From NCBI GenBank assembly GCA_903825315.1, contig CAIKAD010000002.1:186001-250000 (forward strand): a stretch of DNA of 64,000 bases. The letters are read 5' to 3'. Made by a program: the position numbers and the translations under genes. Every line of letters starts with the position of its first letter. Positions within the stretch are counted from its first letter, which is position 1. This document shows positions 15,541 to 22,728 of this stretch, in pieces. This DNA is from an uncultured Candidatus Peregrinibacteria bacterium. Its GTDB lineage: Bacteria > Patescibacteriota > Gracilibacteria > Peribacterales > Peribacteraceae. The notes below the pieces were generated by a model. The model made no database searches. It was not told where the DNA came from and saw only the letters and a list, made by a program, of their open reading frames with translations.

Positions 15541-15939
15541 ATGCACGGTTACATCACCCATCTCAACAAGGTCACGCTGGAAAATACGGACTTTCGGCGC
15601 GTTCTCTACACCGCCAAACATAGCCAGCTTGTTCTCATGAGTCTGCGACCGGGGGAAGAGATTGGTGAAGAAGTTCACACCCTCGACCAGTTCATCCGCA
15701 TCGAGGCAGGCGAAGGCAAGGCAATCATCGACGGCGTGGAAACGCCCATCGCGGACGATGACGGCATTGTTATCCCTGCTGGAGCGCGTCATAACATCAT
15801 CAATACGTCCAAAACGGAGGAGATGAAGCTCTACACCATTTACTCCCCACCGGAGCACCGCGACGGAATCATCCACCGAACGAAAGCAGATGCGATGAAC
15901 GACAAAACGGATGAGTTTGACGGAAAGACAACGGAGTAA
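15541..15939 (+). CDS. Cupin domain protein
   Basis: 132 residues forming a single cupin barrel. Visible features are LRPGEEIGEEVHTLDQFIRIEAGEG (motif 1: GEEI...H...E) and IVIPAGARHNIIN (motif 2: PAG..H). The metal ligands would be one His and one Glu of motif 1 plus the His of motif 2; one usual His of motif 1 is missing. Resembles mannose-6-phosphate isomerase-like cupins of unknown substrate. Possible GTG start at 15535. Followed 14 nt later by the hemerythrin gene. Confidence 0.85.
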   Translation: MHGYITHLNKVTLENTDFRRVLYTAKHSQLVLMSLRPGEEIGEEVHTLDQFIRIEAGEGKAIIDGVETPIADDDGIVIPAGARHNIINTSKTEEMKLYTIYSPPEHRDGIIHRTKADAMNDKTDEFDGKTTE

Positions 15940-15953
15940 GGTATGCTCTACAT

Positions 15954-16373
15954 ATGACGAAGCGTTTCCTTTGGGATGACGCGTATAGCGTGCAATCCAG
16001 GGTCATTGATGAGCAACATAAGAAGTTCTTCACGATCCTCAATGCAATGGAGCGCCTGCGTAAGGCAAAGAAGTGCACGCCTAACGATCTTCTCCGCGTC
16101 CTCAAGAGCCTCACCGACTACGCGTTCTACCACTTCGCCATCGAGGAAGACTTCATGGAACGGTTCGGGTACGAGAGACTGGAACATCATAGGCAACAGC
16201 ACGATGTATTCCGGTCAGAACTCGCCACTTTCGCAGAACGTGCAACGACCGAAGAGGCCCGAACACTCCTGGAAGTCATAGAAGAGTATTCCCAAGGATG
16301 GCTCATTAGCCACATCCTGCGCGAGGATCGGACATGCATTCCTCTGTTCCAGAAAATGGATCAGCTACTTTGA
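15954..16373 (+). CDS. Bacteriohemerythrin
   Basis: 139 residues with the full di-iron ligand set: His22 in DEQHKKF, His60 and Glu64 in YHFAIEEDFM, His79 and His83 in HRQQHDVF, and a final His/Asp pair in ISHILREDR. W7 of the family start is also present. It binds O2 through an oxo-bridged di-iron site and may store or sense oxygen. A -10 box TATGCT (15942-15947) ends 6 nt before the ATG, so the mRNA is probably leaderless and independent of the cupin gene. Confidence 0.95.
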   Translation: MTKRFLWDDAYSVQSRVIDEQHKKFFTILNAMERLRKAKKCTPNDLLRVLKSLTDYAFYHFAIEEDFMERFGYERLEHHRQQHDVFRSELATFAERATTEEARTLLEVIEEYSQGWLISHILREDRTCIPLFQKMDQLL

Positions 16374-16411
16374 GTAGACTTATTGGCTTATATAAGAAGA
16401 ATATTCAGATA

Positions 16412-16439
16412 TTGCTTTTTCTGTGATTTGTTCTATAAT
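16412..16439 (+). promoter_or_regulatory. Promoter of Gln-rich secreted protein
   Basis: TTGCTT (16412-16417) and a perfect TATAAT (16434-16439) with a 16-nt spacer, 26 nt before the ATG at 16466. Confidence 0.65.
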
Positions 16440-16465
16440 ATACTCGTTATACCCACATACATTCT

Positions 16466-17440
16466 ATGAACGCTAAAACCAGGCTGCAGCTCCTTACGAC
16501 CGTTCTCGCCGCGTCCGCCATGACTTTGAGCGTCACGGCCGGGCAACATTTCCTCGGCCAGGTGACGGGAGACTCTCCCACAAGCGGCGGGAGCGACACC
16601 GCATCATCCCAGGCGGCAGGCGCGGGCGATGTGAGCACCGACAGTATCATCCAAGCGATCAAATCCAATAACGGCAACAGCGTCTGCTTTGAACCGGGAA
16701 CCGTCCGCTGGGAGGGCAACCCTTCAAAGTGCGCGGCTTCCGGATGGCGAGTCTATAACCCGCAGGATTTTGGCATCTCTCCTGCTCCTGCAGCCGGAAC
16801 GGCCCCGCAGGGAGGAGACCAATTCAGTCCAAGTAGCAGTAGTGGCCCACAGGGACAGTGGAACTATGGTCCCACAAACGGGACACAGGGCGGACAAGAA
16901 TGGCAAAGAGGCCCCGCTCAACAGCAATGGATGAACGGTTCCATGAACGGTCAGCAAATGCCTATGCAAAGCGGGCAGAATCAACAGTGGGGGCCGCAGC
17001 AGCAATGGGTCCCACCGATGAACCCACAGGGACAACAGTGGAACAGCGGCCCAATCAACGGTCAGCAGATGCCTATGCAAAGTGGGCAGAATCAACAGTG
17101 GGGGCCGCAGCAGGGAAATCCCCAAATGTACGCGCCGCCCATGAACAATCCTGGCAACCCCAAGAAACAATGGGAGAAGGAAATCAAGAAAATGAAGACC
17201 CAGATCAGCCGCATGGAAAAAAAGATTGCCAGCCTTGATAAGAAGATTGCTACACAGGAAGCCAAACTAGAAAAGACAACAGATGAGGATAAGATCGAGG
17301 CTCTCCAGGAGAAAATCGATACCTATGAGGAAATGAAACTTGATATACAGGACGGCATCGATGAAATGACGATGCGCCTGGAAGAAATACAGGATGAACT
17401 GGCAAACCTGGAAGACACTGCCACTTCGTCACAGAAGTGA
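16466..17440 (+). CDS. Secreted Gln/Pro/Gly-rich protein with coiled coil
   Basis: 324 residues. A signal peptide (LLTTVLAASAMTLSVTAG) is followed by a Ser/Gly linker. A short conserved-looking segment comes next (NSVCFEPGTVRWEGNPSKCAASGW, two Cys), then about 130 residues rich in Gln, Trp, Pro and Gly, and a C-terminal coiled coil (KTQISRMEKKIASLDKKI...). The low-complexity part holds an internal duplication of 57 nt (16946-17002 and 17057-17113). It is a cell-surface or matrix-like protein; function unknown. A 35-residue relative of its N-terminus follows downstream. Confidence 0.75.
   Translation: MNAKTRLQLLTTVLAASAMTLSVTAGQHFLGQVTGDSPTSGGSDTASSQAAGAGDVSTDSIIQAIKSNNGNSVCFEPGTVRWEGNPSKCAASGWRVYNPQDFGISPAPAAGTAPQGGDQFSPSSSSGPQGQWNYGPTNGTQGGQEWQRGPAQQQWMNGSMNGQQMPMQSGQNQQWGPQQQWVPPMNPQGQQWNSGPINGQQMPMQSGQNQQWGPQQGNPQMYAPPMNNPGNPKKQWEKEIKKMKTQISRMEKKIASLDKKIATQEAKLEKTTDEDKIEALQEKIDTYEEMKLDIQDGIDEMTMRLEEIQDELANLEDTATSSQK
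16946..17113 (+). repeat. Internal direct repeat in secreted protein gene
   Basis: Two 57-nt copies (16946-17002 and 17057-17113) differ at two positions and are spaced 111 nt apart, encoding NGQQMPMQSGQNQQWGPQQ twice. Confidence 0.9.
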
Positions 17441-17475
17441 TTACACAAGTTTGTTCCATCCATACCTACGGTTCC

Positions 17476-17583
17476 ATGGACACACAAACACGCCTCCGCC
17501 TGCTCGCCACAATGTTCATGGTATCCGCCGTCTCTCTCGCTGTGACCACCGGGCATTTCTATTTGGCTCAAATCATTCCCTAG
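17476..17583 (+). CDS. 35-aa peptide, paralogue of upstream signal peptide
   Basis: ATG at 17476, TAG at 17581-17583. The product (MDTQTRLRLLATMFMVSAVS...) closely resembles residues 1-35 of the protein encoded just upstream (MNAKTRLQLLTTVLAASAMT...), with TRL-LL, AVS-L and TTGHF/TAGQHF matching in register. It ends right after the signal-peptide region. It may be a truncated duplicate or a short membrane peptide. Confidence 0.5.
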   Translation: MDTQTRLRLLATMFMVSAVSLAVTTGHFYLAQIIP

Positions 17584-17619
17584 CCGCCATGAGGGACAAC
17601 GGAGACTATATGCGGACGA

Positions 17620-18645
17620 TCATTGGGTGTTCGCTGTTGATAGAGAAGAAACAAAGGGCACTGCTTTGCCACCTTCCTGCTGCGTAAAGCTGCCCATCAC
17701 TGTACCGCCAGCATCTACTTTACCCACAAGATCCCCCACATCCTTCTTTCCCCGTACGTCTCCCGACGCGTAGCACGTGGCAACAGTACTTGAACGCCCG
17801 TCATCACTCCCCACAACGTACCCTACAAGCCCTCCCACCCCCTCATCCCCCTGCACGTTGCCGGACGCATAGGATTTGATAATGGCCGCACCGTGGCTGA
17901 CGCCAACGAGCCCCCCCACAAATTCCCCGCCGGTCACGGGCCCCGTTGCGGACGACCCATCAATAACCGCTCGCTTGTAGTTCCAGCCCACGAGACCGCC
18001 TGTCCACTTGTTTGTCCCTTCAACAAGGGCAGTGGAATGAGCATTGAACATCAAGGCCTGATTGACGCCTGCCACACCCCCCACACCCGTTCTTCCTCGC
18101 ACGGAACCGTGCACCGTCACATTGGTGATCGTGCCACCCACTGCCCACCCTACCAGACCCCCCACGCTTTCATTGCCTTGGATATCCCCGTCCAGCGTGA
18201 GATCACGCACCTCACTCCCTACGTTGAGCTTGCCAAAGAGCCCCTGGTAATCGGTGGATGGCCTCCGGATGAGGAGATGGCTGATCTCATGCCCTGCCCC
18301 GTCAAAGGAGCCGGAGAACCCGAAATCGTAGAAGCCAAGTGGAAAGAATCCCGCCCCCTCGTTCCACTCTGCGCTCTCCGCGCAATCGATGTCGCGCAAG
18401 AGAACATACGCCGCCTCCGGAAAGTTCCCCACGTTCTGCAGCTCGACACAGGTAGCAATGCGATAGGGATCCTGTGGCGTCCCCGACCCTCCCGATACCG
18501 CTCCCGGCGGTTGCCCATGCTCACTCCGCAACGCAAAGACCACGGCAAGCAGTACACCCGCAACACCCAGGCCAATGAGCACATCGGCGACAGTACACTG
18601 TGGCCCCACCCAAAACTGCCAGTGGCGAGGCGTTCGCGAGGCCAT
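17620..18645 (-). CDS. Surface protein with GLUG-type repeats
   Basis: 341 residues. A membrane anchor near the N-terminus (VADVLIGLGVAGVLLAVVFAL) is followed by a segment GTPQDPYRIATCVELQNVG...YVLLRDIDC, typical of the region before GLUG repeats. At least six repeats follow with the core (V/T)GGLVGW/Y at about 20-35 residue intervals, e.g. SVGGLVGWA, FVGGLVGVS, GVGGLVGYV. The fold is expected to be a right-handed beta-helix. GLUG proteins are usually surface adhesins or proteases. The start codon follows directly after the stop of the upstream membrane protein, so the two are probably co-translated. Confidence 0.85.
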   Translation of the reverse strand: MASRTPRHWQFWVGPQCTVADVLIGLGVAGVLLAVVFALRSEHGQPPGAVSGGSGTPQDPYRIATCVELQNVGNFPEAAYVLLRDIDCAESAEWNEGAGFFPLGFYDFGFSGSFDGAGHEISHLLIRRPSTDYQGLFGKLNVGSEVRDLTLDGDIQGNESVGGLVGWAVGGTITNVTVHGSVRGRTGVGGVAGVNQALMFNAHSTALVEGTNKWTGGLVGWNYKRAVIDGSSATGPVTGGEFVGGLVGVSHGAAIIKSYASGNVQGDEGVGGLVGYVVGSDDGRSSTVATCYASGDVRGKKDVGDLVGKVDAGGTVMGSFTQQEGGKAVPFVSSLSTANTQ

Positions 18646-19242
18646 TCACTTGAGTTGCGAGAGAAGGAGCCAGAACGCAACGGTGGAGATCAGCACGAGG
18701 CGTGGTGCCCGCATGAGGATGCGCGCGAGCACGAACCACATGAGCAGGATACATGTGAAGAAGAGCGATAAGAGCAGGGATACCTGGATAATGGATCCCT
18801 GCGAAATGCTCATCTGTAGGAGCAAAAAGAAGAACGCAACGGTCGTTCCCACGTTAAACGCCAGTCCGTATTCCGCGGCCTTCTGGCCCTTGAGTTCGGC
18901 AAGCACCCACGCCATCGCACTCAAAATGAAGACGACGGCAAGATAGAGCCAGTAGTAGTTTGCGTCATTGAGAAACGCCACGCCGCTCGCCGCGTACATA
19001 GAAAGAACAAGGAGCTGAACGTTGCAGAGAAAGATAATCGCGATGACCTTGCACGATGGCAGGTGCGGATGACTGCGCTCCACCTCGGAAAGGAGCATGG
19101 TATTGAGGAAAGACCATTGGATTGCCTGGTCCCAAATTTTCACCGTCAGGCCTACGAGAAGGACTATGGCACTAAAGAGGAACAACTGCCCAGGCAGCGT
19201 GGTCGTAAGGATGTGCCAGGCAGTGAGTACAGCGGCAGGCAT
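18646..19242 (-). CDS. Hypothetical polytopic membrane protein
   Basis: 198 residues with five or six predicted transmembrane helices: LFLFSAIVLLVGLTV, VIAIIFLCNVQLLVLSMYA, WLYLAVVFILSAMAWVLA, AFNVGTTVAFFFLLLQM, SLLLSLFFTCILLMWFVLA, and LVLISTVAFWLLL. No family recognised. It is directly upstream of, and abuts, the GLUG surface-protein gene, so a role in its display is possible. Confidence 0.7.
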   Translation of the reverse strand: MPAAVLTAWHILTTTLPGQLFLFSAIVLLVGLTVKIWDQAIQWSFLNTMLLSEVERSHPHLPSCKVIAIIFLCNVQLLVLSMYAASGVAFLNDANYYWLYLAVVFILSAMAWVLAELKGQKAAEYGLAFNVGTTVAFFFLLLQMSISQGSIIQVSLLLSLFFTCILLMWFVLARILMRAPRLVLISTVAFWLLLSQLK

Positions 19243-19444
19243 GATTTCTTGCTAGAAATCTTCGTATTATAGCATTTTTCGCATCTCCTCACAACGTTTC
19301 GCTGCTCTCCAGAAAGGCACGGACACCCTCAGTGGCAGACAGGAATACACATCCTGCATGTTTCAAACACGATTACTTTCGCAGTCAAGTTGTTAGCCAT
19401 TCCGCCCTGTAAGCACTCCTACGTTCATGCGTCATGAAGAACGC

Positions 19445-19690
19445 ATGAATCTCCTCGCATTCATCATCATCGGTCTCATTGCAGGATGGACCGCCGGGCA
19501 GGTCCTCAAAGGATATGGATTCGGCATTGCAGGCGACATTATTGTGGGCATTGTGGGAGCTATCATTGGCGGATTGTTCTTTGATCTTCAGGGCATCACA
19601 AACTACGGATTTGTGGCTTCCCTCCTTACCTCGCTCTTTGGTGCTGTCATCCTTCTGGCAATCGTAAAGATGTTCCGCACTGCACCCTGA
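19445..19690 (+). CDS. GlsB/YeaQ/YmgE family stress-response membrane protein
   Basis: 81 residues from the ATG at 19445 (19427 would add six residues). Three membrane helices with the family's Gly-rich pattern: IIIGLIAGWTAGQVLKG, GDIIVGIVGAIIGG, and FVASLLTSLFGAVILLAIV. These small membrane proteins are induced by envelope or general stress in several bacteria; the mechanism is unknown. Confidence 0.88.
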   Translation: MNLLAFIIIGLIAGWTAGQVLKGYGFGIAGDIIVGIVGAIIGGLFFDLQGITNYGFVASLLTSLFGAVILLAIVKMFRTAP

Positions 19691-19958
19691 GAGCAGCGAC
19701 AACACATCTGTTCTCCCCCTTCTTGCACGCAAGCTGAGAAGAGGACGATATACAAGCAATCTCTCGTAAAGAGCGATCGGTACCATTGGAAAGTAATGCG
19801 TGTAAAACGCGCTCGGACCCTCAAATGGGATACAGATGAAACTGATTTGTATACTTTCTCATACATTTGATATTCGTCTATCTCTTTCGGCTCTCGTAAG
19901 CGCAAGGAGGGCTGTCTAGCGTGGCCTTCAAAATAGTTTTCTGATACAATAGAGGGCT
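19691..19958. other. Gene-free spacer
   Basis: No convincing gene. It contains a small inverted repeat (ATACAGAT...ATTTGTAT, about 19838-19860) and a -10-like GATACAAT near 19942-19949 leading to the glycosyltransferase gene. Otherwise nothing recognised. Confidence 0.5.
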
Positions 19959-19980
19959 TCTCTGGAGAACTCTCCAGAGA
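19959..19980 (+). promoter_or_regulatory. Perfect hairpin in glycosyltransferase leader
   Basis: TCTCTGGAG (19959-19967) pairs perfectly with CTCCAGAGA (19972-19980) around a 4-nt loop. It lies just after a -10-like TACAAT and 28 nt before the start codon. It could be an operator or an mRNA hairpin; there is no T-run. Confidence 0.5.
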
Positions 19981-20008
19981 ACGAACCTATTGAAACAAAC
20001 ACACACGG

Positions 20009-21226
20009 ATGCAACTCCATACGCTGATGTTCGGCTGGGAGTATCCCCCGCACCATTCCGGGGGACTGGGAGTAGCCTGTCAGGGCCTCGTGCGCGGGCT
20101 GCAAAAGCAGAGCGTGCGCGTAACGCTCGTACTGCCACACAACCTCGGTGAAGCAGACGAGGGAGTGGACGTGCGATATCCCACCGAGGAACTCAGGGCT
20201 CTCGTCAAAGTTCCCAGCATCCTCAACCCCTACGATGGCTTCCGTTCGTACGGGGAACGCTGGCACACGGACCACATCGCCAAGGACAACCCGCATTTGT
20301 ACGGTCCAAACCTCGCCGCCGCCGTGGAGCAATTTACGGCAATGAGCGTGGAGATGACAAAGGACGTAGATGCAGACGTGGTGCACTGCCACGACTGGAT
20401 GACATACGAGGCAGGAAACCGGGCCGCGATCCACCACGACATTCCCCTCGTGGCACACATCCACGCAACGGAGTTCGACCGCACGGACTTCCATCCCAAC
20501 CCCTGGATCGCGGAACGGGAGCGGAAAGGATTGCTGCAGGCAGATAGAATCATCGCAGTGAGTGACTACACCAAGAGACTTCTGATAACGCATTATGGGA
20601 TCCCCGGGGACAAGATTGCCGTGGTCCACAACGGGCACGAGCAGCCTGCGGATGTTCCCCCGCCATCGCTCCTCTCCCGTTATGGGTCGCGGAAGCACCC
20701 GCTCGTGCTGTTCCTGGGACGGCTGACAGTGCAAAAGAACCCCTGGCAGTTTTTAGAGGTAGCGTGCCGCGTGCATGCGCACCGGCCGGAGGTGGAGTTT
20801 GTGATGGCAGGCGACGGTCCTATGCTCCCGGAACTTATCGATCGCGCCTGTGAGTGCGGCTTGCAGGACAACGTGATCTTTACAGGCAAACTGGGACAGC
20901 GGGAGGTACAGGCGCTCTACCAGGCGGCAGACGTCTTTGTGATGCCATCGCTCTCGGAACCCTTCGGCCTCGTGGCGCTGGAAGCGATTGCGCACCGCAC
21001 ACCCGTGATCGTTTCCAAGCAAAGCGGGGTGGCGGAAGTGCTGGACCACGCATTTAAGGTGGATTACTGGGACGCGGCCAAAATGGCCGACTGCATCCTC
21101 ACAGTCCTCCGCGAAGAACCGCTTGCGGAACAATTGAAAGCCGAAGCGCCGCGGATACTCCAGAAACTCACCTGGGAAAATCAGGCTGGGAAAGTTCGAT
21201 CCATCTATACCCATCTTCTTTCCTGA
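20009..21226 (+). CDS. Glycogen/starch synthase-like glycosyltransferase
   Basis: 405 residues with a GT-B fold. The N-terminal part has HTLMFGWEYPPHHSGGLGVAC, the glycine-loop pattern of glycogen synthase-like GT5/GT4 enzymes, and VVHCHDWMTYEAG. The C-terminal part has LVLFLGRLTVQKN and PSLSEPFGLVALEA, the E-x7-E-like nucleotide-sugar binding motif. It probably transfers glucose from a nucleotide sugar to an alpha-glucan. The GH57 and GH15 genes follow downstream, so the cluster can both build and break an alpha-glucan. It could also be a different GT4 glycosyltransferase; the context favours glycogen. Confidence 0.8.
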   Translation: MQLHTLMFGWEYPPHHSGGLGVACQGLVRGLQKQSVRVTLVLPHNLGEADEGVDVRYPTEELRALVKVPSILNPYDGFRSYGERWHTDHIAKDNPHLYGPNLAAAVEQFTAMSVEMTKDVDADVVHCHDWMTYEAGNRAAIHHDIPLVAHIHATEFDRTDFHPNPWIAERERKGLLQADRIIAVSDYTKRLLITHYGIPGDKIAVVHNGHEQPADVPPPSLLSRYGSRKHPLVLFLGRLTVQKNPWQFLEVACRVHAHRPEVEFVMAGDGPMLPELIDRACECGLQDNVIFTGKLGQREVQALYQAADVFVMPSLSEPFGLVALEAIAHRTPVIVSKQSGVAEVLDHAFKVDYWDAAKMADCILTVLREEPLAEQLKAEAPRILQKLTWENQAGKVRSIYTHLLS

Positions 21227-21238
21227 TATGAATCATAG

Positions 21239-21330
21239 AACAAGCCAATTATCCAAAAACACAAAGACCAAAACGGTCTCGAACCGTGACGTTTTGGGAG
21301 TTGGAATGTTGGAACATTGGTTCATTCCTT
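21239..21330. repeat. Quasi-palindromic spacer, 'ccaatg/ttggaa' family
   Basis: The left arm (GAACAAGCCAATTATCC, CAAAGACCAAAACG) and the right arm (CGTTTTGGGAGTTGG, GGAACATTGGTTC) are approximate reverse complements. A closely similar element follows pgi at 56972-57062, sharing the words GACCAAA, CGTTTTGGG and GTTGGTTCATTC. Confidence 0.7.
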
Positions 21331-21383
21331 TCTCATAACCAGTAACAAACCCATCACCTCCAACCTCTCACACCCCCACAAAC

Positions 21384-22676
21384 ATGACTCCCCTCATCTC
21401 CTTCTACTTCCAGGTCCATCAGCCCTACCGCTTGCGCGATCTTCGCATCGACGAAATCGGATGCGGCGAGCCGCAGTACTTTGATGCATCCAAGAACCGC
21501 GCGGTCTTTCGGAAAGTGGCCGAAAAATGCTATCTGCCTGCCAACCGCCTCATGCTGGAGCTTTTGGAAAGTTATCCGGATTTCCGCATCTCCTACTCGC
21601 TTTCCGGCATGTTTCTGGACCAGTGCCGGGAATATGGGGAGGACGTGCTGGAATCGTTCCGCAAACTGGTTACCACAGGAAGAGTGGAATTGCTGGCTGA
21701 GACCTACTACCACTCGCTCAGCTCCCTCAAGTCGCTTGCGGAATTCGTCACGCAGGTACGCAAGCACACGGAGGCGATACAGGTTCTGTTTGGAAAAACC
21801 CCGTCCGTCTTCCGCAACACGGAGCTGATCTACCGTAACGAAATCGCCCACGTCGCACGGCTCATGGGCTTCCGCGGCATCCTCGCAGAAGGTGCAGACC
21901 ATCTGCTCCGCGGCCGGAGCCCCAATGAACCATTCCTCCCGCCCACCTTCCGCCTGTCGCGCGACAGGGAAGGCATCATCCGCAAGCTGCGGCCACTCCC
22001 CCGCCCTGCCGAGCAGATCCACGTACTCCTCAAGAACTACCGCCTCAGTGATGACGTCGCCTTCCGCTTCTCGGACAAATCGTGGGTGGGCTTCCCGCTC
22101 CACGCGGAAACCTTTACGGACTGGCTCACGGGAAGCGGCGGCCACTGCGTCAACCTCTTCATGGATTACGAAACATTCGGTGAGCACCAGTGGGCCGATA
22201 CCGGTATTTTTGATTTTCTCCGCGCCCTTCCGCGCATCTGGCAAGAACGTGGAATCCGGACTGCCACACCGTCCGAAGTTCTTGCTGCATGGCAGCGGGA
22301 ACCGAAGTCCACCCAGCGGTACGACGCCCACAACTTCATCTCCTGGGCCGACATGGAACGTGACCTCTCGGCGTGGCAGGGCAACCGCATCCAGGGCGCG
22401 GCGCTCGATGCCGTATACGCTTTAGAACACGCAGTGAAAGCAACCGGTAATCCCCTGCTCCTGGAGTACTGGCGACGGCTGCAAACCTCAGACCACTTCT
22501 ACTACATGAGCACCAAGTACTGGAGCGACGGTGACGTCCACAAATACTTCAGCCCGTACGAATCCCCCTACGAAGCGTACAGGCGGTATAGCCACGCACT
22601 GTGTGACCTGCGACAGCGTGTGGCTGCCGAAACCGGAAGTACGCCCAAAAAGGCAACACGCAGAAAACAACGCTGA
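21384..22676 (+). CDS. GH57 alpha-amylase
   Basis: 430 residues of family GH57. Motifs visible: FYFQVHQPYRL (HQPY), the catalytic nucleophile Glu147 in FRNTELIY, and the acid/base Asp261 in LFMDYETFGEHQW. SWADMERDLSAWQGN near residue 320 matches the family C-terminal part. It is an intracellular retaining enzyme (no signal peptide) that cuts alpha-1,4-glucan. It lies between the glycosyltransferase and GH15 genes, 52 nt before the latter's start. Confidence 0.92.
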   Translation: MTPLISFYFQVHQPYRLRDLRIDEIGCGEPQYFDASKNRAVFRKVAEKCYLPANRLMLELLESYPDFRISYSLSGMFLDQCREYGEDVLESFRKLVTTGRVELLAETYYHSLSSLKSLAEFVTQVRKHTEAIQVLFGKTPSVFRNTELIYRNEIAHVARLMGFRGILAEGADHLLRGRSPNEPFLPPTFRLSRDREGIIRKLRPLPRPAEQIHVLLKNYRLSDDVAFRFSDKSWVGFPLHAETFTDWLTGSGGHCVNLFMDYETFGEHQWADTGIFDFLRALPRIWQERGIRTATPSEVLAAWQREPKSTQRYDAHNFISWADMERDLSAWQGNRIQGAALDAVYALEHAVKATGNPLLLEYWRRLQTSDHFYYMSTKYWSDGDVHKYFSPYESPYEAYRRYSHALCDLRQRVAAETGSTPKKATRRKQR

Positions 22677-22728
22677 ACTTTTTTTCGGACTTCCCGACGG
22701 GACGCCCAAACAACCCCCTATCACTCTC

